NCBI GenBank assembly: GCA_947628965.1
Contig: CANRBV010000008.1
Span: 1 to 41,644, forward strand
DNA length: 41,644 bases
Direction of reading: 5' to 3'
DNA from: an uncultured Bacilli bacterium
GTDB lineage: Bacteria > Bacillota_I > Bacilli_A > RF39 > UBA660
The translations under genes were made by a program, and so were the position numbers. Numbering within the stretch: the first letter of the stretch is position 1; every line of letters begins with the position of its first letter. Below are positions 6,011 to 13,900 of the stretch, in pieces. The notes beneath the pieces were generated by a model that saw only the letters and a program-made list of their open reading frames with translations, did not search any database and had not been told where the DNA came from.

Positions 6011-6910
6011 GTGAATCATTTTAAAGAGAACCTCAGAACCAAGACTAGTAGCCGTCTCGGGGGGGGGGCATTAGAAAATAAGAGAAAGAAACCAGAAGGC
6101 TTAAAAAAATTTACGAAACATAAAAAACAAAAACAAATTTTAATAGGAACAATAATTATTTTAACTTTAGTAATTGGAGGAATAAGTCTATATAAAACAT
6201 TTGCAATTTATGAAGAACATACCACTTTTGATGTATTAAAAGGAACAATACCCAATTTTAAAAAGACTGATATACAATTGGCAATTACCTTAGATGGAAA
6301 AATGATTGATAAAATACCTCAAAAAGAAGATGGAAAATATTATAATGTCGATGTAAAATGTGATAATGATGCTTTAGGTATTTGGAATTATAGTAAATGG
6401 AATGTAGAAGTAAGTAACTTTAAAAATAATACTGAATGTTCAGTAGCTTTTACCACATTAAATGAAAAAGATCCAACCTTAGGCAGAGGAGAAATTTATA
6501 CTATTTTAACTATAGATTATACTACTATTGAGGATATTGAATTGAGTACTACACAAAAGGAAGCAGAAGCATATATCGATGATAATAAAGCAATTGTTAT
6601 GACTAGCCCACAAAATTCTGGGCCTGAAGTTACGGTTTGGACAACAAATAGCTTTGATTTGTCAGATTATCGATATGCTATTATTTTAGGCAAGCTTGAT
6701 AGGAAAACTTCTTATGGGTCTAATACTGTTGGTTTTTCTACTACCCAAAGTGTTAACTTTTCGGTAAGCGGAACAAATTCTACACCAGGCAATTTTTATA
6801 CTTTACTAGATATTTCAGAACTAAAAGGAAGTTATTATTTTGTGGCTACTATCCCTAAGCATGGATATTCTTCAACAACGTCTATTCAGTCTATTTTATT
6901 AATAAAATAA
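6011..6910 (+). CDS. Membrane-anchored extracellular protein with poly-G tract
   Basis: 299 residues from GTG 6011, with GGAGGA well placed upstream. A basic cytoplasmic N-terminus of about 40 residues leads into one membrane helix (43-62). The rest is exported, rich in Thr, Ser, Asn and beta-prone sequence, and carries a cysteine pair (C117, C143) that could form a disulfide. I do not recognise a named domain. Codons 17-19 and the first base of codon 20 are an unbroken run of ten G's (6059-6068), in a genome that otherwise rarely uses GGG. A change of one or two G's would shift the frame before the membrane helix, so expression could switch on and off by slipped-strand mispairing. In this copy the frame is open. 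It has its own promoter at 5955-5983. Confidence 0.72.
   Translation: MNHFKENLRTKTSSRLGGGALENKRKKPEGLKKFTKHKKQKQILIGTIIILTLVIGGISLYKTFAIYEEHTTFDVLKGTIPNFKKTDIQLAITLDGKMIDKIPQKEDGKYYNVDVKCDNDALGIWNYSKWNVEVSNFKNNTECSVAFTTLNEKDPTLGRGEIYTILTIDYTTIEDIELSTTQKEAEAYIDDNKAIVMTSPQNSGPEVTVWTTNSFDLSDYRYAIILGKLDRKTSYGSNTVGFSTTQSVNFSVSGTNSTPGNFYTLLDISELKGSYYFVATIPKHGYSSTTSIQSILLIK
6059..6068 (+). repeat. G10 homopolymer inside a coding sequence
   Basis: Ten consecutive G's in codons 17-20 of the gene starting at 6011. I saw no comparable G tract elsewhere in the window. Such tracts are classic phase-variation sites. Confidence 0.8.
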
Positions 6911-6981
6911 AAAATATTAGCCATAATTTACCAATTTACTTTTTTTTTCTTTGTTCATATTAATAATGGAGGTAATTTTTT

Positions 6982-7155
6982 ATGACAGAGAAGGAATTAT
7001 TGTATGTAGAAGATGCTGTTAATCATGAACTTTATATGATTAAAACTTGTAAAGAAGTAGAGGATTGCTTAACGGATGAAAATCTTGTTAAAGCAGTAAA
7101 AAAGATTGGAAATAAACATGAAAGTATATTACAAATGTTTATGAATTTGTTATAA
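6982..7155 (+). CDS. Small spore-coat-like protein (57 aa)
   Basis: ATG 6982 follows TGGAGG (6968-6973) and runs 57 codons. The product is acidic and helical (MTEKELLYVEDAVNHELYM, then KIGNKHESILQMF). Its layout, with a paired-helix pattern and placement 9 nt ahead of a clearer Coat_F-like gene, suggests half of a two-subunit CotF-type coat protein, as often seen in Firmicutes. It shares an operon with the next gene, whose SD (AAGGAGG) directly follows its stop. The upstream sequence has CATATTAATA, loosely like a SigK -10 (CATAnnnTA), but the match is not exact. The coat role is inference. Confidence 0.55.
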   Translation: MTEKELLYVEDAVNHELYMIKTCKEVEDCLTDENLVKAVKKIGNKHESILQMFMNLL

Positions 7156-7164
7156 GGAGGAATT

Positions 7165-7434
7165 ATGGAAGATAAATATTTAATGGAAAATTTAATGTAT
7201 GGAAGTAAAGTTATTAATGATTTATATTTACATGGTTTTATCGAATCTACAAATGATAAAGTTTTTGAAGCTTTTACAAAAGCCTTACAAGAAACATCTA
7301 AATTACATAATGAAATTTTTAAATCTATGGAAAGTGCAGGATTTTATAATATAAGTAACGTTGAGGAAAAGAAAATAAAACAAACAAAAGAAAAATTAGA
7401 AAAATCTTGCCAAGAATGTTTAAAAAAAGAGTAA
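7165..7434 (+). CDS. Spore coat protein, Coat_F (CotF-like) family
   Basis: 89 residues with SD AAGGAGG 6 nt before ATG. The pattern DKYLMENLMYGSKVINDLYL, then ESTNDKVFEAFTKALQETSKLHNEIFKSMESAGFYN, matches the ferritin-like two-helix repeat of the Coat_F family (LxxAL-type helix, then HxxIFxxMxxxGxYN). Such proteins belong to the spore coat made in the mother cell. Together with spoIIR at 30515 it points to a sporulation programme. The C-terminus has two cysteines in SCQEC. A terminator at 7443-7475 closes the pair. Confidence 0.72.
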   Translation: MEDKYLMENLMYGSKVINDLYLHGFIESTNDKVFEAFTKALQETSKLHNEIFKSMESAGFYNISNVEEKKIKQTKEKLEKSCQECLKKE

Positions 7435-7442
7435 TTATATTT

Positions 7443-7475
7443 AAGCAAGTTTGAGGTTTTAAACTTGTTTTTTTT
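7443..7475 (+). terminator. Rho-independent terminator
   Basis: CAAGTTT (7446-7452) pairs with AAACTTG (7461-7467), an 8-nt loop, then eight T's. Ends the coat-like pair. Confidence 0.8.
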
Positions 7476-7556
7476 AAAAGTTTTTATTTTTTTTAATTTA
7501 GTGCTATTCATAAATAGGGATAAAGTGTATAATAAGCTTGAAGTGAGGGAATAGAA

Positions 7557-8105
7557 ATGAAAAAAAATAGAAAACTAATTTGGGCAATTGTTTTTTTGGC
7601 AATGCTACCTATAAGTGTTTTAGCAAAAGAAAAAGTCAATGTATATGTTTTTAAAAAAGAGGGTTGTCCTCATTGTGCAAATGCCATTACATTTTTTAAT
7701 GGGTTAGATGCTGAGTATCAAAGTTATTTTAATTTAGTTCTTAAAGATGTTTCCGTAACTGAAAATAGCCAATTAATTAAGAAAGTTGCGAATACATTTA
7801 AAATAAGTATTAAAGGTGTTCCTTTTATTGTTATTGGAAATAAAACATTTGAAGGTTTTAAAACTGATTTTGAAGAAGATATCAAAACAGCAATTAAGGA
7901 TGCCTATGAAAATGAAACTCCTGATGTAATCGCTCCATTAATGTTTGAAAAGAAAACAAGTTCTAAAAATATTTTATGGATTATTTTAGCTATTATAATT
8001 GGTATTTTATTTTTAGGTATTATGGCAAAAGAAAAGGAACCAAAAAAAGAAGTTTCTAATAAAAAAACTTCTAAAATAACTAAAAAGAAAATAACTAAAA
8101 AATAA
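7557..8105 (+). CDS. Membrane-anchored thioredoxin-fold protein with CPHC
   Basis: Exported thiol-disulfide protein of 182 residues. A signal sequence or N-terminal anchor spans 5-23 (ends SVLA). The thioredoxin/glutaredoxin fold follows with active-site CPHC at 37-40 and the cis-proline in GVPF (Pro89) before IVIGNKTFEGF. A second membrane helix lies at 139-157 and is followed by a lysine-rich cytoplasmic tail. CxxC and cis-Pro imply redox activity on the outer face, for example making or repairing disulfides in surface proteins, several of which nearby have cysteine pairs. A paralogue with the same order of parts but without CxxC lies at 16912. TATAAT at 7531-7536 is a likely -10, with no clear -35. 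Confidence 0.8.
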   Translation: MKKNRKLIWAIVFLAMLPISVLAKEKVNVYVFKKEGCPHCANAITFFNGLDAEYQSYFNLVLKDVSVTENSQLIKKVANTFKISIKGVPFIVIGNKTFEGFKTDFEEDIKTAIKDAYENETPDVIAPLMFEKKTSSKNILWIILAIIIGILFLGIMAKEKEPKKEVSNKKTSKITKKKITKK

Positions 8106-8126
8106 GTCTTTATAGGCTTATTTTTT
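8097..8126. terminator. Bidirectional terminator between convergent genes
   Basis: AAAAAATAAG (8097-8106) and CTTATTTTTT (8117-8126) are perfectly complementary over 10 bp with a 10-nt loop. The A and T runs serve both strands. The stop codons of both flanking genes are inside the arms. Confidence 0.85.
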
Positions 8127-8651
8127 GTTATTTGCTAAAATTCCTACAAAATCAACTATACTTGAAACAATAAGTAATATCCCTACTACTTGAAGAATAA
8201 TATTTCCTACTAAAATAGTATAAAGACCAGTACCTACAAAGATAAGACCAATCACAATGGGAATATAGTTTCTAGTTTGTATAGAAATAATGATGTTGCG
8301 TAAACCGTTAAATATTAATATTATACCTAAAATAAAACGTAAGAATTTTTCTATTGTACTTGATAAAAGTAAAATAATAATTCCGATAAATAATGCACTT
8401 GCTGCTAATACGAGCTTATTATTATCTTCAATATTTAGTTGCTTTTTCGTTTTATAATAAGAAATAAAATTAAAGATTCCTACAAGTAAAAATACAGCTC
8501 CAATACAATAAAATGTAATAATAATTGCTTTTCCAGAATCAGTAAATAAAATAATACCGATAATTAAGCTTGCTAAAGCACTTAATAATGCTGAATTATT
8601 TTTAGTTTGTTCTTTTTTAGGTTTAATTAAAGTAACTTTTTCCTTTTTCAT
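8118..8651 (-). CDS. DUF308/HdeD-like membrane protein
   Basis: 177 residues. A basic cytoplasmic N-terminus of about 20 residues precedes six hydrophobic segments in pairs, with short loops and repeated IGI/LxIVxGI-type patterns, as in the DUF308 (HdeD acid-resistance-related) family. Function in Gram-positives is not established. It is a single gene on the minus strand, with SD GGAAG before ATG, and converges on the thioredoxin-fold gene with which it shares the terminator at 8097-8126. A TATAAT on the minus strand near 8682-8677 may be its -10. Confidence 0.75.
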   Translation of the reverse strand: MKKEKVTLIKPKKEQTKNNSALLSALASLIIGIILFTDSGKAIIITFYCIGAVFLLVGIFNFISYYKTKKQLNIEDNNKLVLAASALFIGIIILLLSSTIEKFLRFILGIILIFNGLRNIIISIQTRNYIPIVIGLIFVGTGLYTILVGNIILQVVGILLIVSSIVDFVGILANNKK

Positions 8652-8702
8652 TAAATACTTCCTTTCATTATAATCATACTTTTAATTTTTTAAATAATCA
8701 AG

Positions 8703-8731
8703 TAGCAAAAATAAAAACTATATGTTATAAT
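8703..8731 (+). promoter_or_regulatory. Promoter with extended -10 for the 586-residue gene
   Basis: TAGCAA (8703-8708), 17 bp, TATAAT (8726-8731) with TG one base upstream of the -10 (TGTTATAAT). It lies 26 bp before ATG 8758, with AAAGGGG as SD. Confidence 0.68.
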
Positions 8732-8757
8732 GTTAAAAGAATAAAGGGGATATAAAA

Positions 8758-10518
8758 ATGTTAGACAGAGAAAGTGTTTTAAATGTTCTAAAAAAATATG
8801 GTTATAATTCTTTAAATCGTGCACCATTTCTATATCAAGATAAGAAAAAAATTGGTATTTATTTTATATGGCCTCATAAACATTATGGAAACTTAGAACG
8901 AATTCTTTTTTTTAATAGTTTAGAAGAAGTAGAAGAAGAAGTTTATAAATATTGGTGGTTCTCTAATAATAAAAATAAATATCCCCTTTCAGTCTTATTT
9001 GACGATTATGAAACAATAAGCCCTAAAGTTATTTATACATATAAGGGAAATCCTCTTACTTTAGAAACTATCAAAAGTCTACAAGATAACGTTATTTATT
9101 TTCCTGATCCAAAAGATAAAATTAAAAAACAAGAATTATTGCGTACCGCTACTATTTTAATTTTAATTTTGAAAGAAAAATTACGCCTTCAAACTGAAAC
9201 TTATAATAATGTGCAAGAAATGAAAGGATTATATCAATCTTTAAAAGAAGAATTTCAAAATAAATTAAGTTTATATAAAAAAGGAGTTTTAGAAACACAA
9301 AGTCATGTTGATGTCATAGAAGAAGAACAAAATGATGAAACAGAAACATTGTTATTAAAATTAAAAGAAGAACTTAACTCATTACAAACTATTGAAGATA
9401 TTCAAAAATTTATAAATATCCTATATACTTATTTTATTAATATAGAAACAAGTACTTATGCTCTTCAAAATAATTATTTACTTAATCGTTATCCATACGA
9501 AATAGATGATATGCGTAAAAAAATAGCTATTTTAGAGGAAGCATTAAATACAAAGAAAAAATTATTTCAAACAAAACAAGATCCATATATATTACTTGCC
9601 TCTGTAGATAATGCAAGTCCTTGTAAAAAAATGGTAGACGTAAAAACTTATATTGAAAATGAACGCAAACAAAAAATAGAAAAATATCAACATCGCGATG
9701 GTATAAATGAAAATGTCTTGGGAGATTACCTTGTTAGTTTTGAAAAATTAGATATTGAGTTGCCTCCAATGATTCAAAACAACTATTATGAAGAATTTGA
9801 TAAAGAGGATTTAATTCATACTCTAAAAAAAATGTTTAACGATTTAAGTGAAAAAGAAAAATCCGCTTGTTATATAGCGTCTTCCTTTTTAAGAGATTGT
9901 TTAAGTTTACTATTACAATATCAAGCAGAAAATGAAGCAAATATTACCGAAGTTATTAATAAACTTATCTTGGAAAATAAAATTCATTATTTTAATGAAG
10001 CCTATTCTATTTTAGATGATTATTTAAATGTTAAAATTCGAGTTAAATATTTTACGATTATAAAAATGAAAACTTTTGAGACTTTTATGCTTTCATTAAT
10101 AGAAGTAATCGATATTCTAAAAAAACTAAATCAAACCTTGAATAAAAGTTTTTATGCTTACTATGTGGATAGAGAAAAAGATATTATAAATTTATATTTA
10201 AAAAATATTGTGCATTTGAATAAAAAGGAATCTTATATTGCCAAATTTATGCCTAATGTTCCTCTTTATTATTCTCCTCTTACGATTTCAAGACAACTAG
10301 ATATTATTAACAACAATGAATTAATTGAAAGAAATACAGATACTATCTTTTTATTAAAAAATAAAGTAGATATTAATAAAAGTGAAGAAAAAAAAGTCGT
10401 TGTACAATATGAAATAGCAAAAATGAGAAAGAAAAATTATACAATTGTTGAATCTGTAAAAGAAAAAAATAGGTGTACTTACTATAACGATATGATATAT
10501 AATAAAGTTGGTGAATAA
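8758..10518 (+). CDS. Hypothetical 586-residue cytoplasmic protein
   Basis: No family recognised. No signal peptide or membrane helix. The N-terminal 110 residues are mixed alpha/beta and rich in aromatics (KKIGIYFIWPHKHYG, KYWWFSNN). A helical, charged part follows, with a likely coiled coil at about 140-200 around an acidic patch (VIEEEQNDETE), then mostly long helices to the end, giving a structural or scaffold look. It has its own promoter, and only 1 nt separates its stop from the start of a small membrane protein gene whose SD lies in its last codons, so the two are translationally coupled and may form a complex at the membrane. It lies in the accessory surface-gene block, so it may be lineage-specific. 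Confidence 0.75.
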   Translation: MLDRESVLNVLKKYGYNSLNRAPFLYQDKKKIGIYFIWPHKHYGNLERILFFNSLEEVEEEVYKYWWFSNNKNKYPLSVLFDDYETISPKVIYTYKGNPLTLETIKSLQDNVIYFPDPKDKIKKQELLRTATILILILKEKLRLQTETYNNVQEMKGLYQSLKEEFQNKLSLYKKGVLETQSHVDVIEEEQNDETETLLLKLKEELNSLQTIEDIQKFINILYTYFINIETSTYALQNNYLLNRYPYEIDDMRKKIAILEEALNTKKKLFQTKQDPYILLASVDNASPCKKMVDVKTYIENERKQKIEKYQHRDGINENVLGDYLVSFEKLDIELPPMIQNNYYEEFDKEDLIHTLKKMFNDLSEKEKSACYIASSFLRDCLSLLLQYQAENEANITEVINKLILENKIHYFNEAYSILDDYLNVKIRVKYFTIIKMKTFETFMLSLIEVIDILKKLNQTLNKSFYAYYVDREKDIINLYLKNIVHLNKKESYIAKFMPNVPLYYSPLTISRQLDIINNNELIERNTDTIFLLKNKVDINKSEEKKVVVQYEIAKMRKKNYTIVESVKEKNRCTYYNDMIYNKVGE

Positions 10519-10519
10519 G

Positions 10520-10837
10520 ATGAAAAACAAAAAAGAAAATTTCTTTAAAAGATTTTATAATGAATTAATCGATTTAAGTTCTATATTTAAAAATGGTGAT
10601 GGCAAAAAAAAGGTGAGTATTCTTTTTGATTTACTTTTTTTGCTTTTTATCACTTGTATATTGAAAATTCCATTTATTTTTGTAAGAGATTTAGGTGATA
10701 ACTTAATTGAAATGTTTTTTGATAACAATATATCTATATTGGCACTATGGGGTCTTGTTTTGGAAATTGCCTATATTTTTGTAGCGTTATCATTCTTTTT
10801 TAAAACATTTGATAAATGGATGAAAAATATGAAATAA
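10520..10837 (+). CDS. Small membrane protein coupled to the 586-residue protein
   Basis: 105 residues from ATG 10520, chosen because GGTG (10510-10513) is correctly placed; TTG 10508 in frame lies within the previous gene. A basic N-terminus is followed by two membrane helices (about 33-55 and 72-94) with a short acidic loop (RDLGDNLIEMFFDN), both ends probably cytoplasmic. No family recognised. The 1-nt gap to the preceding gene and the terminator directly after it define a two-gene operon, and it probably recruits its cytosolic partner to the membrane. Confidence 0.7.
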   Translation: MKNKKENFFKRFYNELIDLSSIFKNGDGKKKVSILFDLLFLLFITCILKIPFIFVRDLGDNLIEMFFDNNISILALWGLVLEIAYIFVALSFFFKTFDKWMKNMK

Positions 10838-10862
10838 AGAAGAAAAAAATCTTCTTTTTTTG
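10837..10862 (+). terminator. Rho-independent terminator
   Basis: AAGAAGA (10837-10843) pairs with TCTTCTT (10850-10856), followed by T's to 10861. Separates the two-gene operon from the giant surface-protein gene. Confidence 0.75.
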
Positions 10863-10897
10863 GGAGAAAAAGGAAAAGATAAAAGCGGGAATAGCGA

Positions 10898-10927
10898 TTG
10901 ACAACGCTGTTGAGAGGAGAGTATAAT
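10898..10927 (+). promoter_or_regulatory. Consensus promoter of the giant surface-protein gene
   Basis: Perfect TTGACA (10898-10903), 18 bp, perfect TATAAT (10922-10927). A 50-nt purine- and A-rich leader with AAGGAAGGAG follows. Expect strong expression. AGCG/CGCT half sites flank the -35. Confidence 0.8.
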
Positions 10928-10985
10928 AAAAAAAGAAAATTTAAAATTTTTTCATAAAATATAAAAAAAGGAAGGAGAAAGAAAA

Positions 10986-13900
10986 ATGAAAAAATATGGG
11001 AAAATGCTTATAACAGCAATAGTCGGGATGTTATTTGCAACAAGCGTAAATGCAAAAATGATGACAGCAGAAGAATTAGGACATGAAGCTGAAAAAATTG
11101 CACCAAATGCTCGATTTATTTATGTAATTGGAAGATACGCTTATACATCAAGTTATGAAAACTTTAATATTCAAGATGTTATGCTTGCTGCAGCAGATAG
11201 TGTAACCTTTGAAAAAGGAGAAAATATTAAAGATTCATTAAAAGATATGACCATGTATGCAATTGATAGAACGTATAATGAAAACTATGATGCTACAGGT
11301 TGGAAATTAGGGGAAAATGAAATAGGAAATGGTACTGCTTTTGGTAGTGGAGATGCAAAGGTTGATATTCGTTATATTGATTATCAAGTTTTAGCAGAAG
11401 ATTCAGAAGCAGAAATTTCTCTAGATATAGATAATGAAGAAAATGCAACATATAAAGAAGGCTTAGAAAAATACCTAAGTTTTACCACAGACAAGTTCTA
11501 TGGAAAAAATGATAATAAAATAAAATTAGAAGAAGATAAAGTAAAAGGATTATTATTAAAGAAATCTGTTAATGATATATCTTTTAATCAAACAGATAAA
11601 GAATTATATAAGAATGCTGAATATTTTCTTGCAACAATTGTAAAAGTACCAGGAGCAAATAAGCATACAACAATTACTGTAACTAATTTAAAAGGTATTT
11701 CTAAAACATCTACTTGGGATGATTTTGATGTTCAAGATGAAACTCCAGGAATGTTTGGTTTGCTCTCATTTAGTAAGGAAGATTGGAAAAATAGTAATGA
11801 TAAACAAATAACCATTACTGTTGATATTGATGGTAGTGGAAAAGAATATAACCCTACCACTTATACATTGGATTTAAGTGCATTAGAGTTCCAAGAAGAA
11901 TCTAAACCAAGTGTAACACTAAGCGATCCAACGACTGCTGACAAAACAACATTAGATAGTTGGCAATATGATAGCCAAATCAACAGAGAATTATCATTAG
12001 AGAATGGTGTATTAACTGGTGTTCTAGTAGAACAAAAATTAACAGAAGTTGCCTTTGGAGCAAATAATACAGAAGGTTTCTATTTTGATTTTAAATTTAC
12101 TACACCTGCTGACGTTACAAGAGAGCAAATTCAAATTGAATCTCTTACTGGTAAAGATGGAGATGTTAAGAAAAAATATTCAGGTTTTGATGAAGAAAAT
12201 AACTTAACAATTTTATTCCGTTTCCCAGATACTACAAATAAATGTGAGGCTGGAAATAGTGAAAATTGTAAATTATATTTCCGTGTAGATTATGATGGAG
12301 AAGGAGAAAAATATTTACCAACCATTTATGAAATTGATTATTCACAAGTAGAATTTGAAAAGAATTCTAAGTTTAGTGTTACAAAAGAATTACCTACAAG
12401 TGCTGAAACGAATATAAAAAAGACATTTGAAGGTTGGGGATTTAAACCTGAAGAATTAAAAGATTTTGCAACTTATAAAGAAGGATTTAATATTACGGAA
12501 ATTGATCCTCATAATGTAAAAATTTCTGGTTTATTACCATTAATGAAATTAACAAATAAAGATGGTTTTGGAGAAGAAGCAACTCAAAAGAATGGCTATT
12601 ATTTCATCTATGTTATTAAAACAGATGTTAGCAAAACTAATCATAATGGTCTAACGGTAAAAGTTCCACAAAACGGTGATGGATTAGAACCAACGAAAGT
12701 ATTAGATCATAGTGCTTTTGATACAGATCATGAAATGGCAATTTTAATGCAACTTAATCCAAATGCGGAAGCTAAACAATTTAAAGTTATTGTTGATATG
12801 GATGGAGAAGGAAAAGAATATGCTCCATATGAAATCATATTTGATTATGAGGGTGTAGAATTCCAACAAGAAACAATTTCAAATATCAGTCTTGATGAAA
12901 GCAAAGTACCAGATGCCGATAAAGCAACATTAACAGAATGGGGATATCAATTTCCAAATACTATTGAATTAAGCAAAGAAAATTCTAAACATACGCAAGG
13001 AGATTTAGTTTTAAGTGATGATAATAAATTAAAAGGTACTGTTAAAGAACAAAAATTATCTGGCGGCGGATTTGGAGACGATGCTGATTCTTACTTCTTT
13101 AGTTATACAATTGAACCAAATGAAGTAAAAGATACTATTGAAGTAACCGTAAAAGATGTTGCAGGAGAAACTTCATATGATATTAATGATTTTACTGAAA
13201 ATAGTGAAGGTAAGCAAGTATTAACAATCTTACATCATATTTCAAAAGAAAATGCTTCTCAAGAAAGTGAGAAAAAAATTACCATTACAATTGATGCGGA
13301 CGGAGAAGCTGATAAGCATTATACTACGGAGGAATTTGAATTCGATTATACTGATGTAGACTTTGTTGAATTACATGATGTAAAAATTAATGATAACAAT
13401 GGGACAACAACGGAAACTATTGATGTTTATGATGGTGAAAAATTAACGCAACCAGCGACCCCAGAAGCTCCTAAACATGACGAACATGAGACTCAATATA
13501 ATACGTTTGATCATTGGAACATTAAAGCAAATGATGAATATAGCGAAGATAAAGAGTATCATTTTACTGAAGAGGTAACGGAAGATATAACATTATATCC
13601 TATTTGGGAAATTGATGTTGAACAATATATGAACGATGTTGTTGATTATATAAATACAAAAGATAATGTTAAAAATAAATTTAAGATAGAAAAAGAAGTT
13701 GCTGATGGTGAAGAACAACATAAATTAAAAATTAAAATATTAAATAAAGAACAAAAAATTGATGAAATAACTGATACAGGTATTTCATCAGCTATTGCTC
13801 ATGCCTTAGCATCAGGAGAAATTGATACAATAGAGTTTAAAGGAACTAAAGAAAAAGAGTTTAAAAAAGGTGATTTAGCTGATGAAGATGCTATTAAAGC

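Noticed and set aside
7500-8110. Possibility that the CPHC protein is a DsbD- or ResA-type cytochrome maturation factor
   Set aside because: No neighbouring cytochrome or Ccd genes. The C-terminal helix with lysine-rich tail and the paralogue near a surface protein fit a general exported thioredoxin-fold protein better.
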